Positions 34,345 through 42,767 of a stretch of 64,000 bases of DNA are shown here, in pieces. The notes below the pieces were generated by a model, which worked only from the letters and a program-made list of their open reading frames with translations, made no database searches and was not told the DNA's origin. Position 1 is the first letter of the stretch; each line of letters begins with the position of its first letter. Both the position numbers and the translations under genes were made by a program. The stretch spans positions 1 through 64,000 of the forward strand of contig CAUWNS010000007.1 of the NCBI GenBank assembly GCA_963560245.1, given 5' to 3'. Origin of the DNA: Pseudoruminococcus_B sp937901805. Its GTDB lineage: Bacteria; Bacillota; Clostridia; Oscillospirales; Ruminococcaceae.

Positions 34345-34609
34345 AGTCGGCTTTCTTTTGAAAATTGCCGTTTTATTGTTTGCCATCTATTTTGTCGTCA
34401 CTTTTATCCAGTTGCAGCTTGATTTGCAGGAAAAACGGCAGACTTTGGCACAAGTACAGGCTGCGTGTGAACAGCAACAGTTGTCCAATGAGGAAAAACA
34501 GTCCCTGCTTGAAAGCGGCGACCTTTCCGAATACTACGAGCGGATTGCCCGGGAACACGGGTATGTCGGTGCTGGAGAACGGGTGTTTATTGACAAATCG
34601 GGCAACTAA
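34322..34609 (+). CDS. divIC: Septum formation initiator (FtsB/DivIC family)
   Basis: A 95-residue bitopic division protein: one membrane helix (about residues 10-30) followed by a coiled coil ('LQLDLQEKRQTLAQVQAACE') and the conserved 'YYERIAREHGYVGAGERVFI'. It acts in the divisome with FtsL and DivIB. GAGGAG precedes the ATG. Confidence 0.93.
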   Translation: MKMAKKSKVGFLLKIAVLLFAIYFVVTFIQLQLDLQEKRQTLAQVQAACEQQQLSNEEKQSLLESGDLSEYYERIAREHGYVGAGERVFIDKSGN

Positions 34610-34660
34610 ACCCCGGCAGGAATGCGTTTTAACAATTTAAGGGAGGCAGTTTTTGTATTT

Positions 34661-35122
34661 ATGCAGCTTGAAACGGGAAGTATTTTAGAGGGTAAAGTTA
34701 CCGGGATTACAAAATTCGGTGCGTTTGTCGAATTACCGGGTGGAAGAACCGGCATGGTACATATCTCCGAAATTGCGGCAACCTATGTCAAGGAGATCCG
34801 AGATTTTGTAACAGAAAACCAGATGGTCAAGGTCAAAATCCTGAACATCGGCGAGGATGGAAAAATCAGCCTTTCGATGAAACGTGCAGTTGATAATCCA
34901 CCTCCCCAGCATCAAAAACGCAGACAAGGGCCGAGAACGGACAGCTTTGAGTGGAACAGCAACCGGCGCGGCGGGCAGTCGGGCGAAAAAATGTCGTTTG
35001 AAGATATGCTCAATAAATTCAAGCAGACCAGCGATGAAAAAATGAGCGATCTCAAGCGCGTCACAGAATCCAAGCGCGGAAGCGGCGGCTACGGCCGGCG
35101 CGGCGGGCAGTCCAGAGGATAA
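34661..35122 (+). CDS. yabR: S1 domain RNA-binding protein (YabR type)
   Basis: A 153-residue protein with one N-terminal S1 domain ('LEGKVTGITKFGAFVELPGG', 'MVHISEIAATYVKEIRDFV') and a basic, Gly/Arg-rich disordered tail. The start ATG at 34661 matches the family N terminus, but GGGAGG is 14 bases upstream, an unusually long spacing. It probably binds RNA or ribosomes; the role of YabR is not well defined. Confidence 0.88.
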   Translation: MQLETGSILEGKVTGITKFGAFVELPGGRTGMVHISEIAATYVKEIRDFVTENQMVKVKILNIGEDGKISLSMKRAVDNPPPQHQKRRQGPRTDSFEWNSNRRGGQSGEKMSFEDMLNKFKQTSDEKMSDLKRVTESKRGSGGYGRRGGQSRG

Positions 35123-35125
35123 AAC

Positions 35126-35156
35126 AAAAAAGCGGATGCAGCTGCATCCGCTTTTT
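35126..35156. terminator. Terminator after yabR
   Basis: Perfect palindrome AAAAAGCGGATGCA/TGCATCCGCTTTTT with T-runs on both strands, between convergent genes. Confidence 0.9.
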
Positions 35157-35167
35157 CTATTGCCTTT

Positions 35168-35608
35168 CTAAAACCCCAGCCGGAACACAACTTCTCCGTG
35201 ATCCATCCGGTTGTCATCCACAAAGCCAAGGCTGGTATACAGCTTGCGTCCCCACTCATTATCCGGCTCAAAACTGAGGAAAAGGACATGGTGATCCGGC
35301 GCCGCCTCCTGCTTGATTTTTTCAATCAGCATTTCCAAAACCCGCCGGCCATAGCCGCGGGACTGGTACTTCTCATCAATCATCAGACGATAGATCCAGT
35401 ATTCCCGCTCTTCATAATCCAGTCCGTACATAGCAAAGCCAATGGGCCGTTCTCCATCATAAACTGCCAGCGGCACGCATTCCGGCTGCACTTTTGCCTG
35501 CGCCAGGGATACGGAATTTGGCGCCACAAAATGCTTTTGTCCCTCTGCCACAGATAACCGCAGTACTTCCCAGAGATTTTTGCGGTTCACTTCTCGAAAT
35601 GATAACAT
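35168..35608 (-). CDS. GNAT family N-acetyltransferase
   Basis: A 146-residue acetyltransferase, closest in pattern to diamine/spermidine N-acetyltransferases. Acetyl-CoA loop 'YQSRGYGRRVLEMLIEKIKQ' near residue 82 and 'LSFEPDNEWGRKLYTSLGF' at the C terminus. ATG at 35608 has GGGGG seven bases upstream. The substrate is inferred only from family likeness. Confidence 0.88.
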   Translation of the reverse strand: MLSFREVNRKNLWEVLRLSVAEGQKHFVAPNSVSLAQAKVQPECVPLAVYDGERPIGFAMYGLDYEEREYWIYRLMIDEKYQSRGYGRRVLEMLIEKIKQEAAPDHHVLFLSFEPDNEWGRKLYTSLGFVDDNRMDHGEVVFRLGF

Positions 35609-35787
35609 AGCCTTTCCCCCTTGTTCTGTTTCGTTTTCCACTCTATCATGAAACAGGAGCGTTTGTCACGAGGCAACTTCCATGAAAATAAGAATACTTC
35701 CCTGTATATCCTGCTTACTGTTTTCTTGGCCGCTGGGTTCCATCCCTGCAAATTTCTTTACAGGGACTGGGAATGACGATTTTCCTG

Positions 35788-35796
35788 TGATATAAT
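35788..35796 (+). promoter_or_regulatory. Extended -10 promoter of the phosphoribosyltransferase gene
   Basis: TGA directly before TATAAT, with no good -35. It lies 50 bases before the start codon of the gene at 35846. Confidence 0.5.
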
Positions 35797-35845
35797 AAAA
35801 ACGGAATTAATCGCCCAAGCCGGGCGTCAGAAAGGTGTTTTGTAC

Positions 35846-36403
35846 ATGGAACTGACCTATGAAATCGATATTAAAGGAATGAAACGTACACTCCCGCTGT
35901 GCCGTGTCAGCGATGAGCTGTATATTGGTGCGTTCGTGATTTTCGGTGATGTGGAACTGACCGAACACTGTGCAAAAGAACTGCTGAAAATTGCACCGGA
36001 ACACGATATCATGATTACAGCAGAATCCAAAGGGATTCCCCTGGTCTATGAAATGGCAAGGCAGGAGCATGCCCCGCATTATCTGATTGCCCGCAAGGCT
36101 CCAAAACTCTACATGAAAAACGTCGTGTCTACAGAAGTCCACTCCATTACCACTGCAAAAAAACAGGAACTTTTCATTGACAGCGACGATATGGAACTGA
36201 TGAAAGGCAAACGCGTCCTGATTATTGACGATGTGATCAGTACTGGGGAATCGCTGCGTGCAGTCGAAAAACTGGTCAAGCACGCCGGCGGGAATATTGT
36301 CGGAAAAATGGCCATTCTCTCAGAAGGGGACGCCAATCTGCGGGAAGATATCCTATGCTTACAGCATCTCCCCCTGTTTAACCCGGATGGCAGCGAAAAG
36401 TAG
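35846..36403 (+). CDS. Phosphoribosyltransferase family protein (adenine PRTase-like)
   Basis: A 185-residue type I phosphoribosyltransferase. The PRPP motif is 'VLIIDDVISTGESL' near residue 127, and 'ITAESKGIPLVYEMARQ' resembles the adenine/xanthine PRTase loop. The N terminus differs from classical Apt, so the base specificity is uncertain; a PurR-like regulator without HTH is less likely. ATG at 35846 follows AAGG. Single gene with its own promoter and terminator. Confidence 0.85.
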   Translation: MELTYEIDIKGMKRTLPLCRVSDELYIGAFVIFGDVELTEHCAKELLKIAPEHDIMITAESKGIPLVYEMARQEHAPHYLIARKAPKLYMKNVVSTEVHSITTAKKQELFIDSDDMELMKGKRVLIIDDVISTGESLRAVEKLVKHAGGNIVGKMAILSEGDANLREDILCLQHLPLFNPDGSEK

Positions 36404-36465
36404 GAACCGACTTCCAGAGGACAGCCGCTTTTTCAGACATACTCACTGTCTTTTCAAAACTCCAG

Positions 36466-36498
36466 AAAGGGCCGGACAAATTTTGTCCGGCCCTTTTT
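36466..36498 (+). terminator. Terminator of the phosphoribosyltransferase gene
   Basis: AAAGGGCCGGACAAA pairs with TTTGTCCGGCCCTTT, followed by a T-run. Confidence 0.9.
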
Positions 36499-36557
36499 CT
36501 GTCCCCAAAACCAATCTGGAGGTTTCTCAAGGCATTCCTTCGCGGGCGATCCTACCG

Positions 36558-37637
36558 TCAGCACATGGATTCCGGAACTGCATAGAGGTTGGTTTCCCAT
36601 GCTGGAAGATAGGGGTGATGACGCATAAACAGCCGGTATCCTGGATAGAGCCCCTTTACCAACAGAGGCAGATCAAACAAATCCTCGTTGCGGTGATAGC
36701 AGGAGATGATCAGCCCCGGATGACAGCGGGCAATCATGTTTTTGCATCCAAGCAGAGCCTGCCGTTCCGCTCCTTCCACGTCCATCTTGATTACATCAAA
36801 GCAATCGGATGGATACTGGTTGTCTATGCTGTCAACCGGGATTTCCACATTGCCTTCCTCCCCAAGCGAGGAATTCCTCCCAGCTTTTCGGAAAAAGTGC
36901 AGCATATCTGCGCTGCTCCAAACCCCTTTAGCCCGGAGTTGTACCGGGAATCCGGCCGTATTTGCAAACCGGCTCAGTTTTTTGAAGTTTTTCGAATCCG
37001 GCTCCCATGCTTCTGCATGGGCAGGAATACCCGCATACTGTGCAAATTCCCGGAGCGTATCCCCATCATAAGCTCCTAAATCCAAATACCGCATCCCCGC
37101 ATGGGTATGGAGCAGTTCTGTGTAAACCATTTCTTTGGGAGTTGTGATTCTCTTTAAGTATCCAGCTTTCCCGCTGAGCTTAAAACGCAGGGTATCTTCA
37201 AAGACTCTGCGGGATGCCTCATCCGCCATGAGACGATAAGCTTCTTCCAATTCCTGCCCGTGTTCCCGTACATACCGGTCATCAAACAGGCCTCCTCCGA
37301 TTACCGGGACGTCGGGAAGATAGAGTTCGCGTTCCTGCTCCATCCGGTAAATCCGTTCCATAGTCGGCTGGTCGTGTACAGCAAAAGCCACCAGTACCAT
37401 GAAATCCCCGAAGCGCTCGATCGCTTGTGTATACCGCAGGACCTCAAACCCTAAAAAGGAATGCCCGCGTACATGGTCGTCGCTTGCAAATACTCCGCTG
37501 ATCCGGATACCCATGGTATCCAGTACCCGCAGAATTTTTTCTGCTCCATCCCCCATCCCATACAGCAGGATGGGCTTTTTCGTCTGGCGTATCTGCTGCC
37601 AGACTGTCTTTTGCTCAAACAGAATCTCCTGTACCAT
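36558..37637 (-). CDS. FkbM family methyltransferase
   Basis: A 359-residue protein. The first 110 residues hold a nucleotide-binding-like fold ('PILLYGMGDGAEKILRVLDT'), and from about 185 there is an FkbM-type SAM methyltransferase ('MRYLDLGAYDGDTLREFAQY', 'DVIKMDVEGAERQALLGCK'). Such enzymes often O-methylate sugars or polyketides. ATG at 37637 follows GGGGG. No glycan cluster is adjacent, so the substrate is unknown. Confidence 0.88.
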   Translation of the reverse strand: MVQEILFEQKTVWQQIRQTKKPILLYGMGDGAEKILRVLDTMGIRISGVFASDDHVRGHSFLGFEVLRYTQAIERFGDFMVLVAFAVHDQPTMERIYRMEQERELYLPDVPVIGGGLFDDRYVREHGQELEEAYRLMADEASRRVFEDTLRFKLSGKAGYLKRITTPKEMVYTELLHTHAGMRYLDLGAYDGDTLREFAQYAGIPAHAEAWEPDSKNFKKLSRFANTAGFPVQLRAKGVWSSADMLHFFRKAGRNSSLGEEGNVEIPVDSIDNQYPSDCFDVIKMDVEGAERQALLGCKNMIARCHPGLIISCYHRNEDLFDLPLLVKGLYPGYRLFMRHHPYLPAWETNLYAVPESMC

Positions 37638-37657
37638 ATTTTCCCCCTTTTCACAGC

Positions 37658-37691
37658 AGAGGCGTTTTGCAGATGTTTGCAAAACGCCTCT
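37658..37691 (-). other. Strong hairpin upstream of the FkbM gene
   Basis: Perfect 14-base arms (AGAGGCGTTTTGCA and complement) around six bases, without a T-run on the minus strand. It separates the Rnf-like operon from the FkbM gene and may limit read-through. Confidence 0.55.
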
Positions 37692-37712
37692 CAAAACCGG
37701 ATTGTTTTTCTT

Positions 37713-38954
37713 TTAGAACTGATAATCTCCATTTTCATTGTAGAGGAGATAGCTTTCCACTCCATTTTCCCGGGCAGCTGTCTCTTGCGCTTCCACCTGT
37801 TCCTGAGTGTAATCGCCCTTTTCCAATACGGCAATGAGTTCCGTTACCGAGGAATTTCCCAGATTTGCCTGAATCTGTTTGAGAAGAACCCGAACAATTT
37901 CCGCAGGATCTCTTGTGGAAGGAGAGAGCACCTGATCCCCAATCGTAATTGCATTTTCCAGTTCAGAAGGCATCAGATCCAGCGCCAGATACTGTGCTCC
38001 AAGTGAGAGAACCGTCCCGCCATACTGGTCTTCCTGTATCTCGACAGCCGCAATTGCCGGTACTTCCACAATCAGTTTTGCGCCTTTTTCACTCAATTTC
38101 TGATCTAGGGACAAAACAAATCCCTGGAGTGCTTCCTGCTTGGTCATGGTATCCTGTTTGGAACCATAATCCGTCATATTCAGCGCCTCTCCGGTAGGGA
38201 ACTGGACGGAATCCAGCAAGATGTTTGTACATCCCATGGAGACAAGCTCGCCGGCAAGATCCGTAATATATTTTTGCGCCGCATCCGAATATGGATTGAG
38301 CCAGCGCTTTCCCCCATTGTTAACCGCGGCATCCACCCAGACATAACTGGTATCTCCTTTATAGCGTACCACTGCATCGGAAGAACCGGACAGCCCGCCC
38401 AGGTATTTGGCGGCTGGATCGTCTTGGAATGCATGTAGTTTTGCCGTCACAGTGATTCCAGCTGAGGCAAAGCGCTCCACTACCGCGGTCAGATCAACGG
38501 CATTGGCAGATATGACCCCCGCCTTTTGGGCTGCCTCTACCTGAGAATCATAGTAAAGAATCCCTTCCCCATCTTTCAGTTCAATCACAACATTGTTGAT
38601 ACCCAATGCCTGGAATTCAGAAATCAAAGTGTCTACGCCAGCCTGATTTTGTACTGCACTTGCGGGAAGATAGGCACTGTGGGTTGCCGTATCCGTCCCG
38701 GTCCCAGCATCCGAAGACGCTTCTGAAGGGTTCTCCTCTGAGGAAGTATTTGAAACCGGAACCATCGGCGTGGAAGAAGGAGCCGGATCCAGTCTTCCAG
38801 ACAGGTAATCGGAAACCGGGCCAATCACACTAAACCCGACAAAGAAAAGCGCCAGGCAGCCCACTGTAACAAGGATTACCTGCAAGGCGCTCACCCGGTG
38901 CTTCCCGCTGCGGTAAATTCGATTATAGCGTTTGATTTTTTTCGTTCTTTTCAT
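37713..38954 (-). CDS. Membrane-anchored glycoside-hydrolase-like (DUF4015) protein
   Basis: A 413-residue protein: basic N terminus, one membrane helix (about residues 25-47), a Ser/Thr/Pro-rich linker to about 95, then a TIM-barrel-like domain of the DUF4015 putative glycoside hydrolase type. 'GINNVVIELKDGEGILYYDS', 'RWLNPYSDAAQKYITDLAGE' and 'NILLDSVQFPTGEALNM' fit that family, and the last contains the conserved D-x-x-Q/R-F-P element. It should act outside the membrane, perhaps on wall glycans, but no activity is established. It begins 17 bases after the RnfA-like gene, in the position where rnfB normally stands. Confidence 0.78.
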   Translation of the reverse strand: MKRTKKIKRYNRIYRSGKHRVSALQVILVTVGCLALFFVGFSVIGPVSDYLSGRLDPAPSSTPMVPVSNTSSEENPSEASSDAGTGTDTATHSAYLPASAVQNQAGVDTLISEFQALGINNVVIELKDGEGILYYDSQVEAAQKAGVISANAVDLTAVVERFASAGITVTAKLHAFQDDPAAKYLGGLSGSSDAVVRYKGDTSYVWVDAAVNNGGKRWLNPYSDAAQKYITDLAGELVSMGCTNILLDSVQFPTGEALNMTDYGSKQDTMTKQEALQGFVLSLDQKLSEKGAKLIVEVPAIAAVEIQEDQYGGTVLSLGAQYLALDLMPSELENAITIGDQVLSPSTRDPAEIVRVLLKQIQANLGNSSVTELIAVLEKGDYTQEQVEAQETAARENGVESYLLYNENGDYQF

Positions 38955-38971
38955 GACATTTTCCTCCGCTG

Positions 38972-39568
38972 TCACACCGGGAGCTGATGCCCGATTAATC
39001 CATAAAATGCAAGCGATAGTATTCCGATATAAAGCAGGGTGACCGGAAGTCCCCGAAAGGCACGCGGAACCTGCTGTAAGGACAAAACCCTCTGCCCTTC
39101 CCCCACCAAAAGCAGCGCGGCAGAAAACCCAACGGCGGAACCGACGGCAAATCCCAGCGCATGGGAAAAAGTCAAAATTTCCTGCATGGCAATCAGGGAA
39201 GCCCCTATGACCGCCGTATTAAAACAGGCCAGACGGAGCACAACTTTCAGATGTTTATATTCCTCCGGTTTTTTCTTCTCATAATAAAGGGTGAGCGGAA
39301 GATACAAAAGGGAGACGCACACAAGATAAATCAGCGGGTAAAATGCATATAAAAAACTGACAGCACGCAGCAGCCGGTAAATTCCCCAGGACAGGCAGGT
39401 GACAATCACCATCACCACAGACAATACCCAGGTAAAGGAGAAAAGATAGGTAGGCTTTCGGACAATCATCATGGTTTTTCCAATGCCAAGTCCCCGGGTA
39501 AAAAGAAGGTTCTCCACAGTCAGCGCCATTATCATATAGACGAAAAAGTCACCAAGCATGGCCATCAT
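38972..39568 (-). CDS. RnfA-like membrane protein without Fe-S cysteines
   Basis: A 198-residue protein with six predicted membrane helices, the size and topology of RnfA/NqrE. The normally invariant N-terminal LGIC reads LGIG here ('LLFTRGLGIGKTMMIVRKP'), and the second TNCAV reads FNTAV ('ACFNTAVIGASLIAMQEIL'). Both cysteines that bind half of the intramembrane [2Fe-2S] cluster in Rnf and Nqr are therefore missing. It overlaps the RnfE-like gene by four bases. The assignment rests on topology, neighbours and these aligned positions. Confidence 0.75.
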   Translation of the reverse strand: MMAMLGDFFVYMIMALTVENLLFTRGLGIGKTMMIVRKPTYLFSFTWVLSVVMVIVTCLSWGIYRLLRAVSFLYAFYPLIYLVCVSLLYLPLTLYYEKKKPEEYKHLKVVLRLACFNTAVIGASLIAMQEILTFSHALGFAVGSAVGFSAALLLVGEGQRVLSLQQVPRAFRGLPVTLLYIGILSLAFYGLIGHQLPV

Positions 39569-40266
39569 TCACACTCCTCCTTTTCCGCCAGTCTTTCTAT
39601 TTCTTCCAGCTGCTCCTGTGCTTCCTCTTCCATCGCGCTAAGCCGATCGACAAATCTTTTGAAAAGCTCATTTCCCTTCTGAAACAGGGCAGCCAAAAAC
39701 GCAACAATAAAAAATCCTCCAAAAGGATAGAGCAACGCAGGTATTGAAAAACCGGTGCCAACTTCTATGCCAAACAAGGTTCCCGCCCCCAGCAATTCCC
39801 GGATAACAGCCACAAGAAAAATTGCCAGGGCAAACCCGAGTACCTGGAAAATCATATCCATGACCAAAAAAGCACGTTTTCTGCGCCCGACAAACATCTG
39901 TGCACGGGTAATGGGGATGGAATTGACCACCACCATGGGCAGATAGATTCCCACCAATCCCATCTCTGTAGGAAAATATCCGCGAATCAAAAACGCCGCA
40001 GGAATATAGCTAACCGCTGCGCAAACCATGTACAGTAAAATGTGAAACCAGTGCCCCTGCTTCCTCTTAATAAAAAGGGATATCAACATCGTTGGCACCA
40101 TGGTAATTGCCATCCCAAGAGAAAGCACCAATGCGTTCTTTACAGTTGTGCTCGCCACGATCACCGGAGCCAGGGCAAGCCCTTTTATTAAGACCGGGTT
40201 TTTGGAGAGCAGCCCGTTCATAGGCGCCGTTTTTTTCCGGTTCTTTTTTATGAATGAAAGGTTCAT
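39565..40266 (-). CDS. RnfE-like membrane protein without Fe-S cysteines
   Basis: A 233-residue, six-helix protein of the RnfE/NqrD family. 'AVIRELLGAGTLFG' and 'NPVLIKGLALAPVI' place it clearly, but the canonical LGLCP is LALAP and TNCAI is VNSIP, so both cluster-binding cysteines are gone. A charged, Glu-rich coiled tail ('MEEEAQEQLEEIERLAEKEE') extends beyond the usual length of about 200. It lies 19 bases after the RnfD-like gene, leaving no room for an rnfG gene, which normally sits here. Confidence 0.82.
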   Translation of the reverse strand: MNLSFIKKNRKKTAPMNGLLSKNPVLIKGLALAPVIVASTTVKNALVLSLGMAITMVPTMLISLFIKRKQGHWFHILLYMVCAAVSYIPAAFLIRGYFPTEMGLVGIYLPMVVVNSIPITRAQMFVGRRKRAFLVMDMIFQVLGFALAIFLVAVIRELLGAGTLFGIEVGTGFSIPALLYPFGGFFIVAFLAALFQKGNELFKRFVDRLSAMEEEAQEQLEEIERLAEKEECE

Positions 40267-40285
40267 CTGCCAAAGATCCCCCCTA

Positions 40286-41401
40286 TCAGTGTTGTCCTTC
40301 CTCTTCCGGTTTAGTCAAGTCTTCCTTTTCCTCATTTGATTCCGGACCTGTCCGGCCCTTTCTGGGTTTTATGGAAAGTGAACTGAAACGGGACTGCATC
40401 TGGCGGGTATATGCTTTTGCCATCTCAAAAGAATGTCTGCTCAGCTGCGTATGGTGATAGTACAAGTACGCACAGATGCGATCCAACAGAGAACTGACGC
40501 TGTTGAGAATAATCACCGCAAAACAGGCCCCTGCCTCAAACGCGCCATACCTGGAAAACCACATCGTGACAAGACCGGCTAAAACCGCATATAGTATTTT
40601 AGCTGGTTTGAGTTTTGGCGCCGTCGCGCAGTCCCCGGCAATAAATACCGCCACAAAAACGATTCCGCCCGAAACCAGCTCATAAAATGCCGATCCAATC
40701 CGGCTGGACATCACGCGCGGGAACAGATAGGCATAGGCACCCATCGTTACAAGCATGGTCACCGGAATATGCCAGCTTACACTACCGAGCGCAAGTAGTA
40801 ATAACAGACAAGTAGCCACGACTAAAATATTAGTGGCTCCCATCGGTCCCGGGAATTTTCCCAAAATCATTTCCATTTTTCCAAAATTGGGGATTCCCTC
40901 CAGCTTCAGTACTGCCGCCGTACTCTGTACCAGGGGAGTGGAAAGATCGCTTTCCAGTCCCAGCCTGGTGAATGGGATCGGATAATAAAACATCAATTTC
41001 GAATAGGCAATACTTAAAAAAGCAATTCCCACTGCCGCCGGGTTAAATGGATTTTTCCCAAATCCTCCGAACGGCCATTTTGCCACCACAATTGCGACAA
41101 AGGCGCCGATGACCGGAATATAATAGGGTATGGAAGCCGGCATCAGCATTGCCATTGTAACGCCTGTTACCAGTCCCGATAAATCCAGGGGCTCAATCCT
41201 CCGGTTGACCAGCAGCATACAGAGCATATCTAACAGATAGCAGGAAGCCCCGCTGATTACGGTTACCATCAAAGCGCGCAATCCATAATAATAAACCGCC
41301 ATCATTACCAGAGGTACCAGCGCGATCAACAGACTCGTCATCATCCAGGGAACGGAATTCTTTCCCCTGACAAACGGGGCGCTTGTGAACCTAGCTCTCA
41401 T
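40286..41401 (-). CDS. RnfD-like membrane protein
   Basis: A 371-residue multi-helix protein of the RnfD/NqrB family. 'WPFGGFGKNPFNPAAVGIAF' and 'AGDCATAPKLKPAKILY' are recognisable. The canonical SGAT flavin-attachment site is not intact; 'VQSTAAVL' is the nearest aligned region and retains a threonine, while 'GPMGATN' corresponds to the IGET loop. Covalent FMN is therefore uncertain. The C terminus is a charged tail. The start overlaps the RnfC-like gene by 11 bases. Confidence 0.82.
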   Translation of the reverse strand: MRARFTSAPFVRGKNSVPWMMTSLLIALVPLVMMAVYYYGLRALMVTVISGASCYLLDMLCMLLVNRRIEPLDLSGLVTGVTMAMLMPASIPYYIPVIGAFVAIVVAKWPFGGFGKNPFNPAAVGIAFLSIAYSKLMFYYPIPFTRLGLESDLSTPLVQSTAAVLKLEGIPNFGKMEMILGKFPGPMGATNILVVATCLLLLLALGSVSWHIPVTMLVTMGAYAYLFPRVMSSRIGSAFYELVSGGIVFVAVFIAGDCATAPKLKPAKILYAVLAGLVTMWFSRYGAFEAGACFAVIILNSVSSLLDRICAYLYYHHTQLSRHSFEMAKAYTRQMQSRFSSLSIKPRKGRTGPESNEEKEDLTKPEEEGQH

Positions 41402-42656
41402 GGGCAGCGTCCTCCTCTACGGCATTTTCCCTTGCAAGATGTTGCTTGGCATTTTTCATGTAGGAAATCAAATCAATTCTGGAGGGGCAAATATAGGAAC
41501 AGGCTCCGCATTCCACACAGCTCTGAACCCGGTATTCACGGCATTGTTCGTACTCCCCGGCCCTGCTCAGCCGGTACAGGTAATAGGGCATCAGACGGGA
41601 AGGGCATGCGTCCACACATTTTGCACATCCCATGCATTCAAAATGCGTTTTTTGCCCGGTACGCAGGGCAAAAATCCCTCTGGTAGCCGGGCCGACCGGA
41701 ATCTCGCTGTTGACGACAGAACACCCGTTCATCGTCCCGCCAACCACAATGGTATCCGGCTTGTGCTTGATTTTGCACAGTTCTAGTACCGCCCCAATCG
41801 GCGTGCCAATGGGGACTTCCATGTTCCTGGGCGTTTTCAGGCAGTTTCCGGAAACGGTGATAATTACAGTGTGGTGTGGAATTTCCAAACAGACTGCCCG
41901 GTATAGATGATACAGCGCGGCTGCGCCTAAAAAGAGGGTCGGCTGCTGGCCATCCGCCTGCGCCTGCATGGTATACCGCACTGGGTATTTCCCCTTGATC
42001 TGCTCTACAGCGATCCCCTCAATTTCCGATGGAAACTGGTAGGAGAGCTCCATGTCCCTTACAAATACGCAAATGCTTGTCTCCCTTGCCTCCAAGGCGG
42101 CGCAGGCAATTTGGAGTCCCTTTGCCACTTCTCGCCCAAAATAGCGGACAACAGCCATCCCTGCGCTCTGATAGGGCTCGTCCTCAATTGCATCGGCGAC
42201 AACTCGGGTAACCCCTTTTTCTCTTGCCTCTTCCAGTTTGTCTGCAACCGGGCGTCCGTCCAGTTCGCAGATTACGCCAAACCGGCGGGCAAGCTCGATT
42301 ACTTTTTCATAGCAGACGTCGTCTGCCCCGCGTTTTTCATTTTCATCAAACTCTGTGATGATGGAGTCAATTTTGGTAATACGGGCACATTCCGTATTCC
42401 CCAAAAAGGGCAGATCCAACTGGATTTTTTCTTTAAAAAAGCCGTTGATGGCCGGGTAGAAAAAATCCCCGTTGTCTTTGTTTTCCAAAAAAGGCTGTTC
42501 TTTGAATACGTTAAAACCCTGCTCAAACAATAGCTTTGCGGATCCCGACAATGGGATATAAACGTATTCCGGGTCGTTCATCCGCAAAATTCCAGAGGAA
42601 AATGCAGGTTCTTTATACTGAATCGGCATGATGCCGCGCTGATTGCCTATAATCAT
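41391..42656 (-). CDS. RnfC-like ferredoxin-domain protein, divergent
   Basis: A 421-residue cytoplasmic-face subunit resembling RnfC. Two complete 4Fe-4S motifs are present at the C terminus: 'CMGCAKCVDACPSRLMPYYL' and 'CVECGACSYICPSRIDLISY'. The middle keeps an SLBB-like segment ('VIITVSGNCLKTPRNMEVPI', 'GGTMNGCSV'), but the flavin/NADH loop GLGGATFP is replaced by unrelated sequence around residues 120-140, and the N-terminal barrel-sandwich part is degenerate. First gene of the operon; GAGGTGA lies about ten bases before the ATG. It is divergent from mecA. Confidence 0.82.
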   Translation of the reverse strand: MIIGNQRGIMPIQYKEPAFSSGILRMNDPEYVYIPLSGSAKLLFEQGFNVFKEQPFLENKDNGDFFYPAINGFFKEKIQLDLPFLGNTECARITKIDSIITEFDENEKRGADDVCYEKVIELARRFGVICELDGRPVADKLEEAREKGVTRVVADAIEDEPYQSAGMAVVRYFGREVAKGLQIACAALEARETSICVFVRDMELSYQFPSEIEGIAVEQIKGKYPVRYTMQAQADGQQPTLFLGAAALYHLYRAVCLEIPHHTVIITVSGNCLKTPRNMEVPIGTPIGAVLELCKIKHKPDTIVVGGTMNGCSVVNSEIPVGPATRGIFALRTGQKTHFECMGCAKCVDACPSRLMPYYLYRLSRAGEYEQCREYRVQSCVECGACSYICPSRIDLISYMKNAKQHLARENAVEEDAAHES

Positions 42657-42767
42657 GGTAAGTGCTCACCTCTTGCACACAGGCCGTCCAAATACGGCCA
42701 AAACTCATATCAAAACGAACTGCGCCGTACCGTTTGCCACGGCCGCGCCATAAGGAGTGGATTTCCC

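Noticed and set aside
38972..42656. A normal energy-conserving Rnf complex
   Set aside because: RnfB and RnfG are absent, and the Fe-S cysteines and NADH loop are missing, so the standard label would mislead.
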